Positions 36,029 through 44,730 of a DNA stretch of 64,000 nucleotides are shown piece by piece (the first letter of the stretch is position 1; each line of letters begins with the position of its first letter). The DNA is from JARRQJ01 sp963810615 (GTDB taxonomy: Bacteria; Pseudomonadota; Gammaproteobacteria; DRLM01): assembly GCA_963810615.1 (NCBI GenBank), contig CAWEOA010000002.1:558001-622000 (forward strand), written 5' to 3'. The notes beneath the pieces were generated by a model. It did not search any database, was not told where the DNA came from, and saw only the letters and a list, made by a program, of their open reading frames with translations. The position numbers and the translations under genes are program-made.

Positions 36029-36967
36029 TCATGAACTTTCCCGGGCGGCGCGCAACCGCCACCAAGCGGCCAGGATGCTGCCGATGATGGAGTGGAAACT
36101 GGCGGAGATGGCGGAGGGAACAGGGGCCAGCGCCATCTGCGGGAAGGTGCTACGCGCCAGCACGGCACCCAGACCGGAGTTCTGCATCCCGACCTCAATG
36201 GAGACAGTGCGACAGGACAGCTCGGGCAGGTTGAAGATCCGGGCCATGAGATAGCCGAGACCGAAACCGCCGATGTGCAGCAGGGCCACCGCCGTGAACA
36301 GCGGCAGGGCGGAATCGAGCACGGTGCGGGCGTTGGCGCCGATGATACTGGCGCAGATCAGCGCGATGAAGATGACCGACACCAACGGCGCGACCGGCAG
36401 GACGATTGTGACCACCCGCGGTGCATAGCGGTTGAGCAGCACGCCCAGCATCACCGGCACTATTACAACCTGCACGGTGTTGATGAACAGGCTCCAGGCA
36501 TCCACCGGCACATAGGCGCCCGCCAGCCATTTGGTGAGCAAGGGCGTCATCACCACCGCCGCGAAGGTGGAGCACATCGTCATCAGCACCGACAGCGCCA
36601 CGTCGGCGCGCGCGATGTAGCTCACCACATTGGACGCCGTGCCGCCGGGACAACAGGCGACGAGGATGAGCCCGACGGCGAGCGCGGGTTCCAGCGCCAA
36701 ACCCCGCGCGATGCCCCAGCCCAGGAAAGGCATGATGATGAATTGCGCGGCAACACCGATCATCACCTGTCGCGGCATCCGTGTTACCCGGCGGAAGTCG
36801 TCGATGCTGAGGGTGATTCCCATGCCGATCATGATGACTGCCAGACCCCACACGATCATACGGCCGCTGAACCAGGTGAACCACTGCGGGTAAAACAGTG
36901 CGAGGCCGCTGCAGGTGAGCACCCACAGCGGAAACAGGTTGGCGAGCCGGTTAAATAGCTGAGTCAT
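36029..36967 (-). CDS. Bile acid:sodium symporter (BASS) family transporter
   Basis: This 312-residue inner-membrane protein has nine to ten helices. SBF/BASS signatures: MIGMGITLSIDDFRRV near residue 45, ILVACCPGGTASNVVSYIAR near 102-121 (the sodium-binding crossover region), and SIEVGMQNSGLGAVLARSTF near 258-277. Bacterial members of this YocS-like branch import organic acids or precursors with sodium. The substrate here is unknown. It lies alone on the reverse strand. Confidence 0.93.
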   Translation of the reverse strand: MTQLFNRLANLFPLWVLTCSGLALFYPQWFTWFSGRMIVWGLAVIMIGMGITLSIDDFRRVTRMPRQVMIGVAAQFIIMPFLGWGIARGLALEPALAVGLILVACCPGGTASNVVSYIARADVALSVLMTMCSTFAAVVMTPLLTKWLAGAYVPVDAWSLFINTVQVVIVPVMLGVLLNRYAPRVVTIVLPVAPLVSVIFIALICASIIGANARTVLDSALPLFTAVALLHIGGFGLGYLMARIFNLPELSCRTVSIEVGMQNSGLGAVLARSTFPQMALAPVPSAISASFHSIIGSILAAWWRLRAARESS

Positions 36968-37178
36968 GCGGAACGGAACAGCAGCGCTTCAGTGAAGGGT
37001 ATCATGTTGAGAGTATGAGACCGGCGGCAAAAGAGCTTGATAATGACTTGTCACCGGTCGCTTCCATATGCCGCAGCGGGGATGATGATCGCATTCGGTG
37101 CATTCTATTCGGCCCAACTCCGAAAATGGACGGTCATTCCCAGGCAAACAGTCTCAGCATCTTAAGGAGGTGATGTAC

Positions 37179-37355
37179 TTACTCAGTCTCTTTATCCCCA
37201 GGCTGATCCGCCTCTGGGTGAAGAGTCTGATCCGGGTCGGCGCTGGACGATGCCTGGCTTTTCTCCAGTTTTTTCTGTCTTTTTTCTTCTTTCTTCTTTT
37301 TATTCGCTAAATCGCGTTGACGCTTTTCAAATTGATAATTAGGTTTTGCCAACAT
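37179..37355 (-). CDS. Small lysine-rich conserved protein, 58 residues
   Basis: A short reading frame with start 37355 preceded by AAAAGGACAG. It encodes MLAKPNYQFEKRQRDLANKK followed by KKEEKRQKKLEKSQ and an acidic/polar tail ending DKETE. The PNYQFEKRQR...KKKKEEKRQ pattern is that of a small conserved hypothetical family of beta- and gammaproteobacteria. The high charge suggests a nucleic-acid- or ribosome-associated protein, but no function is known. A forward-strand open frame across the same bases looks like a shadow. Confidence 0.72.
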   Translation of the reverse strand: MLAKPNYQFEKRQRDLANKKKKEEKRQKKLEKSQASSSADPDQTLHPEADQPGDKETE

Positions 37356-37649
37356 GCTGTCCTTTTATGGGTGGGGGTAAGCTACCCCGGAATTGATTCC
37401 AGTGATTCTGTGTAGTACTCCATGATATCAGGCCACCGCCCGGCATACACATTATAGGGTTAATTTCCGTTCTCCAACAGGCGAGACGGTTGGCAACCTC
37501 CGCGTAAAATGAATCAAGCCAACCAAATGGTTGGAACGATATACGGTTATCAGGATCAGCCCTGATAATTCTTGTGATAGACGGATTACGCCTAATACAC
37601 TTACATGCACCCGTCCTCGGCAGGTCGACGGCCTTAAGGGAGACTTGCA

Positions 37650-38540
37650 ATGCCATCGGCACGCATCATTATCCTGACATCGCTGGCTATGATTGCCTTT
37701 GCGGGCAATTCCCTGCTGTGCCGGGCCGCGCTCAAGCATACCGTCATCGATGCAGCCAGTTTCACGACGATTCGCTTGATATCCGGAGCGGTAATGCTGT
37801 GGCTGGTGGTACGCATGAGACGCGGCATCCGGAGCGGCAGCGGCAACTGGCTGTCGGCATTGGCGTTGTTTGTCTATGCCGCCGGTTTTTCCTTTGCCTA
37901 TGTGAGCCTGCCGGCGGCAAGCGGAGCCCTGCTGCTGTTCGGCGCCGTCCAGGCCACGATGATAGGTCATGGCGTTTGGGCGGGAGAACGGTTATTGAAA
38001 TTACAGATCATCGGCGTGCTGCTTGCCTTCGGGGGTTTGGTGGGTCTCTTGCTGCCGGGTCTCTCGGCACCGCCGCTGCTCGGTTCCGTATTGATGCTGG
38101 GCGCCGGAGTGGCATGGGGCGTTTATTCCCTGCGCGGCAAAGGTGCAGGCGACCCCACCCGGGTAACTGCGGGAAACTTCCTGCGCGCCGTGCCGATCGC
38201 GGCGGCCTTGAGCGTATTCATGTTGAACCACGGCTCTCTGGATCATGCCGGATTCTGGTACGCGGTGGTATCGGGCGCAGCGGCGTCCGGAATCGGCTAT
38301 GCCATCTGGTACACCGCATTACCCGCATTGAAGGCCACCAACGCTGCGACCGTGCAACTCAGCGTTCCGGTGATTGCGGCCCTGGGCGGCATTGTCTTTC
38401 TCGGCGAACCCTTGACCCTGCGCCTGGTATTGGCCTCCGTGGCCATCCTGGGCGGAATCGCGCTGGTCATTGTCGAGAAACAATATGCCAAGAGCACCCG
38501 GAATATCGCTGCGACGGACCGCCAGCAAAGGAATTCATAG
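37650..38540 (+). CDS. DMT-superfamily (EamA) transporter
   Basis: This 296-residue inner-membrane protein has ten predicted helices in two EamA repeats. The first starts SARIIILTSLAMIAFAGNSL with the LCRAALK segment typical of the start of EamA proteins; the second starts LLGSVLMLGAGVAWGVYSLR. The end IAILGGIALVIVEKQ-like segment is also typical. These proteins export or import amino acids and metabolites; the substrate is unknown. AAGGGAG lies before the ATG. Confidence 0.9.
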   Translation: MPSARIIILTSLAMIAFAGNSLLCRAALKHTVIDAASFTTIRLISGAVMLWLVVRMRRGIRSGSGNWLSALALFVYAAGFSFAYVSLPAASGALLLFGAVQATMIGHGVWAGERLLKLQIIGVLLAFGGLVGLLLPGLSAPPLLGSVLMLGAGVAWGVYSLRGKGAGDPTRVTAGNFLRAVPIAAALSVFMLNHGSLDHAGFWYAVVSGAAASGIGYAIWYTALPALKATNAATVQLSVPVIAALGGIVFLGEPLTLRLVLASVAILGGIALVIVEKQYAKSTRNIAATDRQQRNS

Positions 38541-38603
38541 CTATTAAATTGACCTGATGTTACATGGCGGAAAATTCTTAGCAGCTTATGGAGAACCGGC
38601 AAC

Positions 38604-39236
38604 ATGATACTCGTCACAGGTTTTGGCCCGTACCGGGAAGCACTCAATGCTTCCGGCATACTGGTTCAATCACTCATGGATGATCTTCCGCATGCGCTTA
38701 AGCCCTTAGAGAATAGACTAGCCTTTGAGGTGATAAGCTGCGACGACACCTCCAGGGAAACGGAACATCTAAGTCTGGAGTCGCAATTAAATGAATTATT
38801 GAAACTCTATAAGCCGCAATTATGCATCCATACCGGCCAGGCGCCGCCCTACAACAAGATCACCATCGAAAAGATCGCCACCAACTCATTCATGAGGGAA
38901 ATCATTGATGCGGCGAGACCGGCCGCCTACTGGTCGAATCTGCCCGGCACGGATGAATTGCAGACAATCCTGGAGCAGCAGAATATCCCCGCATGCTATT
39001 CGTTTTATGGCGGGCAACACCTGTGTAACCACATCCTCTATTCGAGCCTGTACGCCTCGGAAAAATGCCGGCTCGCGCATAAACTCGCGCATAAATCAGG
39101 ATTCATACATATCCCTGTTTTGCCTGAACAAGTCACACAGCAATACCGCGACTCACCCTTCATGCCTCTGGACATGACGAGAAAGGCGCTTGAAATAATC
39201 ATTAGTCACGCTGCGGAAACCTATGAATTATCGTGA
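38604..39236 (+). CDS. pcp: Pyroglutamyl-peptidase I-like cysteine peptidase (C15)
   Basis: The enzyme removes N-terminal pyroglutamate from peptides in the cytoplasm. The 210-residue protein starts ILVTGFGPYREALNASG, close to the family start (TGFxPF...NPS). The catalytic triad is visible: Glu89 in TIEKIATN, Cys141 in GGQHLCNHILY and His169 in SGFIHIPVLPEQ. Divergence is fairly high (PYREALNAS instead of PFGGxxxNPS), so a changed substrate range is possible. A GGAG upstream of the ATG supports the start. Confidence 0.85.
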   Translation: MILVTGFGPYREALNASGILVQSLMDDLPHALKPLENRLAFEVISCDDTSRETEHLSLESQLNELLKLYKPQLCIHTGQAPPYNKITIEKIATNSFMREIIDAARPAAYWSNLPGTDELQTILEQQNIPACYSFYGGQHLCNHILYSSLYASEKCRLAHKLAHKSGFIHIPVLPEQVTQQYRDSPFMPLDMTRKALEIIISHAAETYELS

Positions 39237-39280
39237 GCTGAAGGGCAAGAAACGGCGCTGATCCATTTTCCCCTCCAGTA

Positions 39281-41362
39281 TTATTCATGGCCGGAAAGCT
39301 GGCGCACGAGCGGATCGATGAACCGCTCATAGTGCCGCCAGCGTCCGACGGCGCGCTGGTAGAGCGGTTGGCGGACCTGATCGTAGCTGCGGGTATGCAC
39401 CACGCGCTTGGTCTCATGGAAACGCAGGCAGCGTTCGTCCCAGGGCAGATCGCAGAAGGCAATGATATCGCGGCTCACCTGTTCCTGATTGGCCACCAGC
39501 TCTTCGTAACGTATCTCCAGCATCGGGAGTTCGATCAGCGTCCGCCAGTGACGCATCAACCGCTTATACTGGTGATAATAACCGCCGAGATCGCCAAGAT
39601 CATAGGCATAGGGGTGCATACCGGAGAAATGCTGAAAATAGCAGGATAGACAGGTATCCAGCGGGTCACGAACACAATGAATGATGCGCGCCTCGGGAAA
39701 CAGCAAAGCTATCAGGCCAAGGAACTTGAAATTAGCGGGCATCTTGTCGGTCACATAGCGTGCATCAGGCGAGATCTCCGCAATCTTATTGAGATAGTCT
39801 CGGCTCAAACTATCGCAGGACTCTATAGTCAGCGCGGCCAAGCACTGGGGATAGGGCAGCGTAGTGTTCAGAACCTGGGGCAGAACCTGGACGAAGTCAT
39901 TCATAAGTCTCAGTTCACCGCCGGCCGCAATCTGAGGATGGCTGGCGAGGATCTGCTCAACAAGACTAGTGCCCGAGCGAGGCATGCCCACGATAAACAG
40001 CGGCCGCGCCGACGCATGGCGTGCGCGAGGCGCACGCGCCATAAAATCCGGGCTGTATGTCGCAATAACATCGTCGATATGGCGGGCATAGACCTCGGAC
40101 GAAAAACTCTGGTCCTTGAGAAGATTTCCCTGACGAAAATGCTCAAAGGCACGTTCGTAGTCAGCCGCTGCATCGAGTAGCCGCCCCAACTCAAAATGGA
40201 GCTGCAGTCGCTCGTAGTTGCCCAACACCGGAGTCTGCTGCGCCAGAAGGCGCTCCATCATAACGATGGCCTCATTACAGTGTCCGACATGACGGCATAG
40301 AGACGCTAACGCCAAAGCAGCGTCGACCGTCGCCTTATCCTCGTGCAACAGCGGCAGAAGGCGGGCATAAGCCTGCTCGAAATCTCCGCGCCTGTCTAAT
40401 ACCTTCACCTCACCCAGCTGCGCCTTGATAAAATTCGGGTCAGCCTGCAGCGCCCGATGAAAGCAGGCCAAGGACTCATCCAACAGTCCCTTGGTGATGA
40501 GCAGCTCACCAACATTGTATAGGGCCGCTACGGAATCGGGATCTATTTTCAGCACCTCGCGAAAACAGAGCAGTGCACGGTCGTCCTGACCCAATTGACC
40601 CAAGGCCGTGCCCATATTTAGAAATGCGTCGGCGTAATGCGGGTCGAGGAGCAAGGCTTGGGAATAACTGTCCACTGCTTGATGCAGTTTTGCCTGAGTT
40701 AAATAGACGTCACCGAGATTAAAGAAAAATTTGGCATCGGGCCGCAGCCGCGCGGCCATTCCCAAATGTTCCGTAGCTTCGTCATAGCGGTGTAACGCGA
40801 AGAGAAGATTTCCAAGGTTATTATGGGTATCGGGAAAATCAGGGCTGATCTGCAACGCTGCTTGATAAGCGCTAACCGCCTCCTCGAGATGCCCTACCCG
40901 CCTTAGCGCACTGCCCAGGTTATTGTGTGCGACAGCCAAAGGCGCAAGACGCACCGCCTCACGGTGACAAGCAATGGCCTCATCCAATTTGCCTTGCGCC
41001 TCGAGTATCAGACCCATGTTAGTATGGGCGATGGCGAAATCGGGCTTGAGCTCCAGACCGTTTCGATAGCATCCCAAGGCCGCATCGTGCAGGCCCTGAA
41101 CCTCGAGATTGAAGGCCAGGTGGAAATGGGTCTCGGCGCGTTCCGGCTGAATGCCCGCCGCGCGTCGGAAGCATCTTTCAGCCTCAGACGCGATTCCGGA
41201 CTGTTCGTTGATTACACCCAACTGGAACCAGGCCTCGGCATCCAGGGGATCCAGCTCCGTAATACGCTCATAGAGCGGCTTGGCGTCTTGCAGCCGACTG
41301 GCCTGCACGAGCGCCAAGGCTTGTTTCTTTTTCGAACGCGTGAGTATATTTTCCTTGGCCAT
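39281..41362 (-). CDS. TPR-repeat sulfotransferase
   Basis: A 693-residue protein. Residues about 10-370 form roughly ten tetratricopeptide repeats (for example PDFAIAHTNMGLILEAQGKL, PDFPDTHNNLGNLLFALHRY). From about 445 there is a sulfotransferase domain: the PAPS 5'-phosphate loop PLFIVGMPRSGTSLVEQILA and a later core IHCVRDPLDTCLSCYFQHFS. Such proteins sulfate cell-surface sugars or peptides using PAPS, with the TPR part binding the acceptor or a partner. No signal peptide, so cytoplasmic. The acceptor is unknown. Confidence 0.93.
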   Translation of the reverse strand: MAKENILTRSKKKQALALVQASRLQDAKPLYERITELDPLDAEAWFQLGVINEQSGIASEAERCFRRAAGIQPERAETHFHLAFNLEVQGLHDAALGCYRNGLELKPDFAIAHTNMGLILEAQGKLDEAIACHREAVRLAPLAVAHNNLGSALRRVGHLEEAVSAYQAALQISPDFPDTHNNLGNLLFALHRYDEATEHLGMAARLRPDAKFFFNLGDVYLTQAKLHQAVDSYSQALLLDPHYADAFLNMGTALGQLGQDDRALLCFREVLKIDPDSVAALYNVGELLITKGLLDESLACFHRALQADPNFIKAQLGEVKVLDRRGDFEQAYARLLPLLHEDKATVDAALALASLCRHVGHCNEAIVMMERLLAQQTPVLGNYERLQLHFELGRLLDAAADYERAFEHFRQGNLLKDQSFSSEVYARHIDDVIATYSPDFMARAPRARHASARPLFIVGMPRSGTSLVEQILASHPQIAAGGELRLMNDFVQVLPQVLNTTLPYPQCLAALTIESCDSLSRDYLNKIAEISPDARYVTDKMPANFKFLGLIALLFPEARIIHCVRDPLDTCLSCYFQHFSGMHPYAYDLGDLGGYYHQYKRLMRHWRTLIELPMLEIRYEELVANQEQVSRDIIAFCDLPWDERCLRFHETKRVVHTRSYDQVRQPLYQRAVGRWRHYERFIDPLVRQLSGHE

Positions 41363-41648
41363 TACCTGTAGAGCCTATATCGCAATGTATACCCGACCGG
41401 ATTCAGCCGCACCCTCTGCGCGCCCGTTCCGAGTCTCCACCAATTCTGCCTGAGTAAAGACATGATTCTAGCAATAATCGGTATCGAGAGATTAATTAGC
41501 ATTCAGCCATCGGCGGGGATAGCAATACATCATCCGGCTCATAAGCGGTCATTGCGGCACCCGGCAGACGGTGGAAACTGATGGTCATTTACACTAAGCT
41601 GGCGGTGAACATCCTATTCCAGCCTTAATTTTCGAGCAGAGACGATCG
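41363..41648. other. Divergent intergenic region
   Basis: 286 bases between the divergent sulfotransferase and amylosucrase genes must hold both promoters. I see no clear consensus, repeat or hairpin. Confidence 0.4.
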
Positions 41649-43613
41649 ATGAGCTTTAATATCGGCAAAAATGCCTCCTGGTTCGGCAAAGAAAGTAGCT
41701 CCTCGCTGCGCCGCCTGTTACCTCGCCTTGAAGCGAAATATAAGGACAAGACGGACCCGGCCGAGTGGGATGTCTATATCGGACGACTGAAGCGGCACTT
41801 TCCGCGCCTGTTTGAGCGCCTCCATGCCCTTTATGGCGCCGACTACGATTTTTTTTATTACCTAGAGAGCACTCTGTCGTCCGCCACGGAGATGTGGCTG
41901 GCACGTTCGCCCGAGCTCAAGGCGCTGGACGCCATGCGTGAAGTGGACCCCCACTGGTATCTATCCCACCGCATGGTGGGGGCGATGTGTTATGTGGATT
42001 TATTTTCCGATGACATCGAAGGACTGCGTAAGCACATTCCCTATCTTTCGGAGCTGGGCATAACCTATCTGCATTTGATGCCCTTGTTCAAGGTACCGCA
42101 AGGCGATAATGACGGTGGTTATGCCATCAGCAGTTATCGCGAGGTCAATCCGACGCTGGGATCCATGGAGTCACTGGCGGAACTCGCCTCCGAGCTTCGC
42201 GACCACGGCATCTCGCTGGTGCTCGACTTCGTATTCAACCATACCTCCGATGAACATGACTGGGCGAAAAAGGCCCTCGCGGGCGACGAGGAATATCAGG
42301 AGTATTATCGCATCTTCCCCAACCGCGTCATGCCGGATGCCTATGAAAACAGTATGCATGAGGTGTTTCCGGACGATCATCCGGGCGCCTTCACCTATAG
42401 CAACCGCATGAAAAAATGGGTATGGACCACGTTCAATAATTTCCAATGGGATCTCAATTACGAAAATCCCGCGGTATTTAACCACATGGTCGAGGAGATG
42501 CTGTTTCTCGCCAACCAGGGTGTTGAAATACTGCGTCTGGACGCGGTGGCGTTTATCTGGAAACGCCTGGGCACGGATTCACAGAACCTCCCGGAAGCAC
42601 ACTGGATCATCCAGGCCTTCAACGCCATCGCCAGCATTGCGGCGCCGGCGATGGTGTTCAAGTCCGAGGCCATCGTTCATCCCGACGAGGTCAACAAATA
42701 CATCGGCATCGAAGAATGTCCGCTGTCCTACAATCCGCAGCTGATGGCGCTGCTGTGGGATGCCTTGGCGACTCGCGACGTGCGGATCATGAAGCACGCG
42801 CTGCAACGCCGCTTTGCGATTCCCGGCGGCTGCGCCTGGGTCAACTATGTGCGCTGCCACGACGACATCGGCTGGGTATTTTCCAATGAGGATATCGAGG
42901 CCATGGGACTGGGCGCCAAACAGCACCGCCAGTTTCTCAAACAGTTTTATACCGGGCGCTTCGAAGGCAGCTTTGCGCGCGGCGCGCCCTTCCAGGAAAA
43001 CCCGCTGACGGGTGATGCGCGCATCTCCGGGACATGCGCCTCGCTCACGGGGCTGGAGAAGGGCCTTGCCGAAAACGATCAGGATGAAGTGGATATGGCC
43101 ATCCGCCGCATCCTGTTGCTGCACGGCATCATCATGCTGATCGGCGGCATCCCGCTGATCTACCTCGGCGACGAACTCGGGATGTTGAATGATTATGACT
43201 ATGACAAGGACCCGGCCAAGGTAGGCGATTCCCGCTGGCTGCACCGCTCGCATTTCGACTGGCAGGGCGCCGAGCAGCGTCATGACCTGAACACCGTCTC
43301 CGGACGCATCTACAAAGGCATGCTGCGTCTGGTGCAGTTACGCCAACAGAATCTTGCCTTCACCCGCGCCGAGACCGAGTTCACCGATACCGGCAATCCC
43401 CATGTCTTCGGCTTCTTCCGCAACCACGATCAGTACAGCGTGCTGGTGCTGGGCAACTTCAGCGAAAAAGCACAGAGCCTCGAAGCCAGACGCCTGCGCC
43501 ATATGGGCATGCGCAAGACCATGGTCGATCTCTATGCCGGCCGAACCATCACCGCCACCCAGGAGCTGGTGATGGAACCCTATCAATTGATGGTGCTGGC
43601 CAGAGCCGTTTAA
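41649..43613 (+). CDS. Amylosucrase (GH13_4)
   Basis: Amylosucrase makes alpha-1,4-glucan and fructose from sucrose. The 654-residue protein has the family's N-terminal helical domain (1-100) and a TIM barrel with the catalytic triad: nucleophile Asp298 in EILRLDAVAFIWK, acid/base Glu340 in MVFKSEAIVHPDEV, and Asp405 in YVRCHDDIGWVF. YVDLFSDDIEGLRKHIPYL and LDFVFNHTSDEHDWA also match. The length and the FKSEAIVHPD block separate it from plain amylases and sucrose phosphorylases. There is no signal peptide. The nitrilase gene follows 81 bases later in the same orientation. Confidence 0.93.
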   Translation: MSFNIGKNASWFGKESSSSLRRLLPRLEAKYKDKTDPAEWDVYIGRLKRHFPRLFERLHALYGADYDFFYYLESTLSSATEMWLARSPELKALDAMREVDPHWYLSHRMVGAMCYVDLFSDDIEGLRKHIPYLSELGITYLHLMPLFKVPQGDNDGGYAISSYREVNPTLGSMESLAELASELRDHGISLVLDFVFNHTSDEHDWAKKALAGDEEYQEYYRIFPNRVMPDAYENSMHEVFPDDHPGAFTYSNRMKKWVWTTFNNFQWDLNYENPAVFNHMVEEMLFLANQGVEILRLDAVAFIWKRLGTDSQNLPEAHWIIQAFNAIASIAAPAMVFKSEAIVHPDEVNKYIGIEECPLSYNPQLMALLWDALATRDVRIMKHALQRRFAIPGGCAWVNYVRCHDDIGWVFSNEDIEAMGLGAKQHRQFLKQFYTGRFEGSFARGAPFQENPLTGDARISGTCASLTGLEKGLAENDQDEVDMAIRRILLLHGIIMLIGGIPLIYLGDELGMLNDYDYDKDPAKVGDSRWLHRSHFDWQGAEQRHDLNTVSGRIYKGMLRLVQLRQQNLAFTRAETEFTDTGNPHVFGFFRNHDQYSVLVLGNFSEKAQSLEARRLRHMGMRKTMVDLYAGRTITATQELVMEPYQLMVLARAV

Positions 43614-43694
43614 AAAAACAATCAAACGCGGGTTCCGCAGCGGGTAAAAGCAAATGCTCCGCCCCTTCCCGCTAAATTAAGGAGGAGATCGAGC

Positions 43695-44630
43695 ATGGCC
43701 AAAGTGGCGATTGTGCAGAAAGCACCCATCTTTCTCGACAAGCAAAAAACCATTGCCCGCATCGTCGACCTGGTGGATGAGGCCGCCGCGGCCGGCGCCG
43801 AACTGGTGATATTTTCCGAGGCCTTCATCCCCGGCTATCCGGCCTGGATATGGCGCTTGCGGCCCGGCGGCGATTGGGGGATCTCGGAGCAGGCGCATGC
43901 CCGCTTGTTGCACAATGCGGTCTCGATGGAGAGTGACGATTTGGCGCCGCTCCGTGAGGCCGCGCAACGCAATAAGCTCACCATCGTCTGCGGCCTGAAC
44001 GAACAGGACGACGGCTTAAGCCGGGCGACGCTCTACAATACGGTCATCGTCATCGGTCCCGACGGGGCCTTGTTGAACCGCCATCGCAAGTTGATGCCGA
44101 CCAATCCGGAAAGAATGGTATGGGGCTTTGGCGATGCCTCCGGCCTGAAGGCGGTGGACACGCCCGTCGGGCGGATCGGCACACTCATCTGCTGGGAAAA
44201 TTACATGCCGCTGGCGAGATACACCCTGTATTCCCAGGGCGTGGAGATTTATATCGCGCCGACCTATGACAGCGGCGATGCCTGGATAGGGACCCTACAG
44301 CATATCGCCCGCGAAGGCCGTTGCTGGGTGGTGGGCAGCGGCACCCTGATCAGGGCCAGCGACATCCCGGCGGATTTTCCCGACAGGGAGCGGCTGTACC
44401 CCGACGCAAATGAGTGGGTGAACGGCGGAGATTCGGTAGTGATCGCCCCCGGGGGAGACATCGTCGCCGGCCCACTGCGAAAGGAGGAAGGCATGCTCTT
44501 CGCCGAGGTCGACAGCGCGCGGGCGGCCACGGCGAAGCGGGCGCTGGATGTGGTCGGCCATTATTCGCGGCCCGACATCTTCACCCTGCACGTCAATACC
44601 CGGCCGCAATCGCCGGTGGAGATCGACTAG
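43695..44630 (+). CDS. Nitrilase / carbon-nitrogen hydrolase
   Basis: This 311-residue cytosolic enzyme of the nitrilase superfamily has the Glu-Lys-Cys triad: Glu42 in LVIFSEAFIPGYPAW, Lys132 in LNRHRKLMPTNPER, and Cys166 in IGTLICWENYMPLARY. CWENYMPLAR with HRKLMPT is characteristic of true nitrilases (branch 1) that turn nitriles into carboxylates; cyanide hydratase or aliphatic amidase activity is less likely. A strong TTAAGGAGGAGATC precedes the ATG. It may share a transcript with amylosucrase, but no functional link is evident. Confidence 0.92.
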   Translation: MAKVAIVQKAPIFLDKQKTIARIVDLVDEAAAAGAELVIFSEAFIPGYPAWIWRLRPGGDWGISEQAHARLLHNAVSMESDDLAPLREAAQRNKLTIVCGLNEQDDGLSRATLYNTVIVIGPDGALLNRHRKLMPTNPERMVWGFGDASGLKAVDTPVGRIGTLICWENYMPLARYTLYSQGVEIYIAPTYDSGDAWIGTLQHIAREGRCWVVGSGTLIRASDIPADFPDRERLYPDANEWVNGGDSVVIAPGGDIVAGPLRKEEGMLFAEVDSARAATAKRALDVVGHYSRPDIFTLHVNTRPQSPVEID

Positions 44631-44730
44631 AAGAACGGATCACTGTCCTTTATCGGGAAGGAAGGGATCTAAGGGGTCCGCGGCAAAAGCGCTTTATCCG
44701 CAAACCATTCGCTACCGACGCTTATATTTA

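Noticed and set aside
37163..37176. TAAGGAGGTGATG resembling a perfect Shine-Dalgarno or the 16S rRNA 3' end in reverse
   Set aside because: The nearest ATG is only two bases away, too close for initiation, and no other rRNA sequence flanks it. Chance is likelier.
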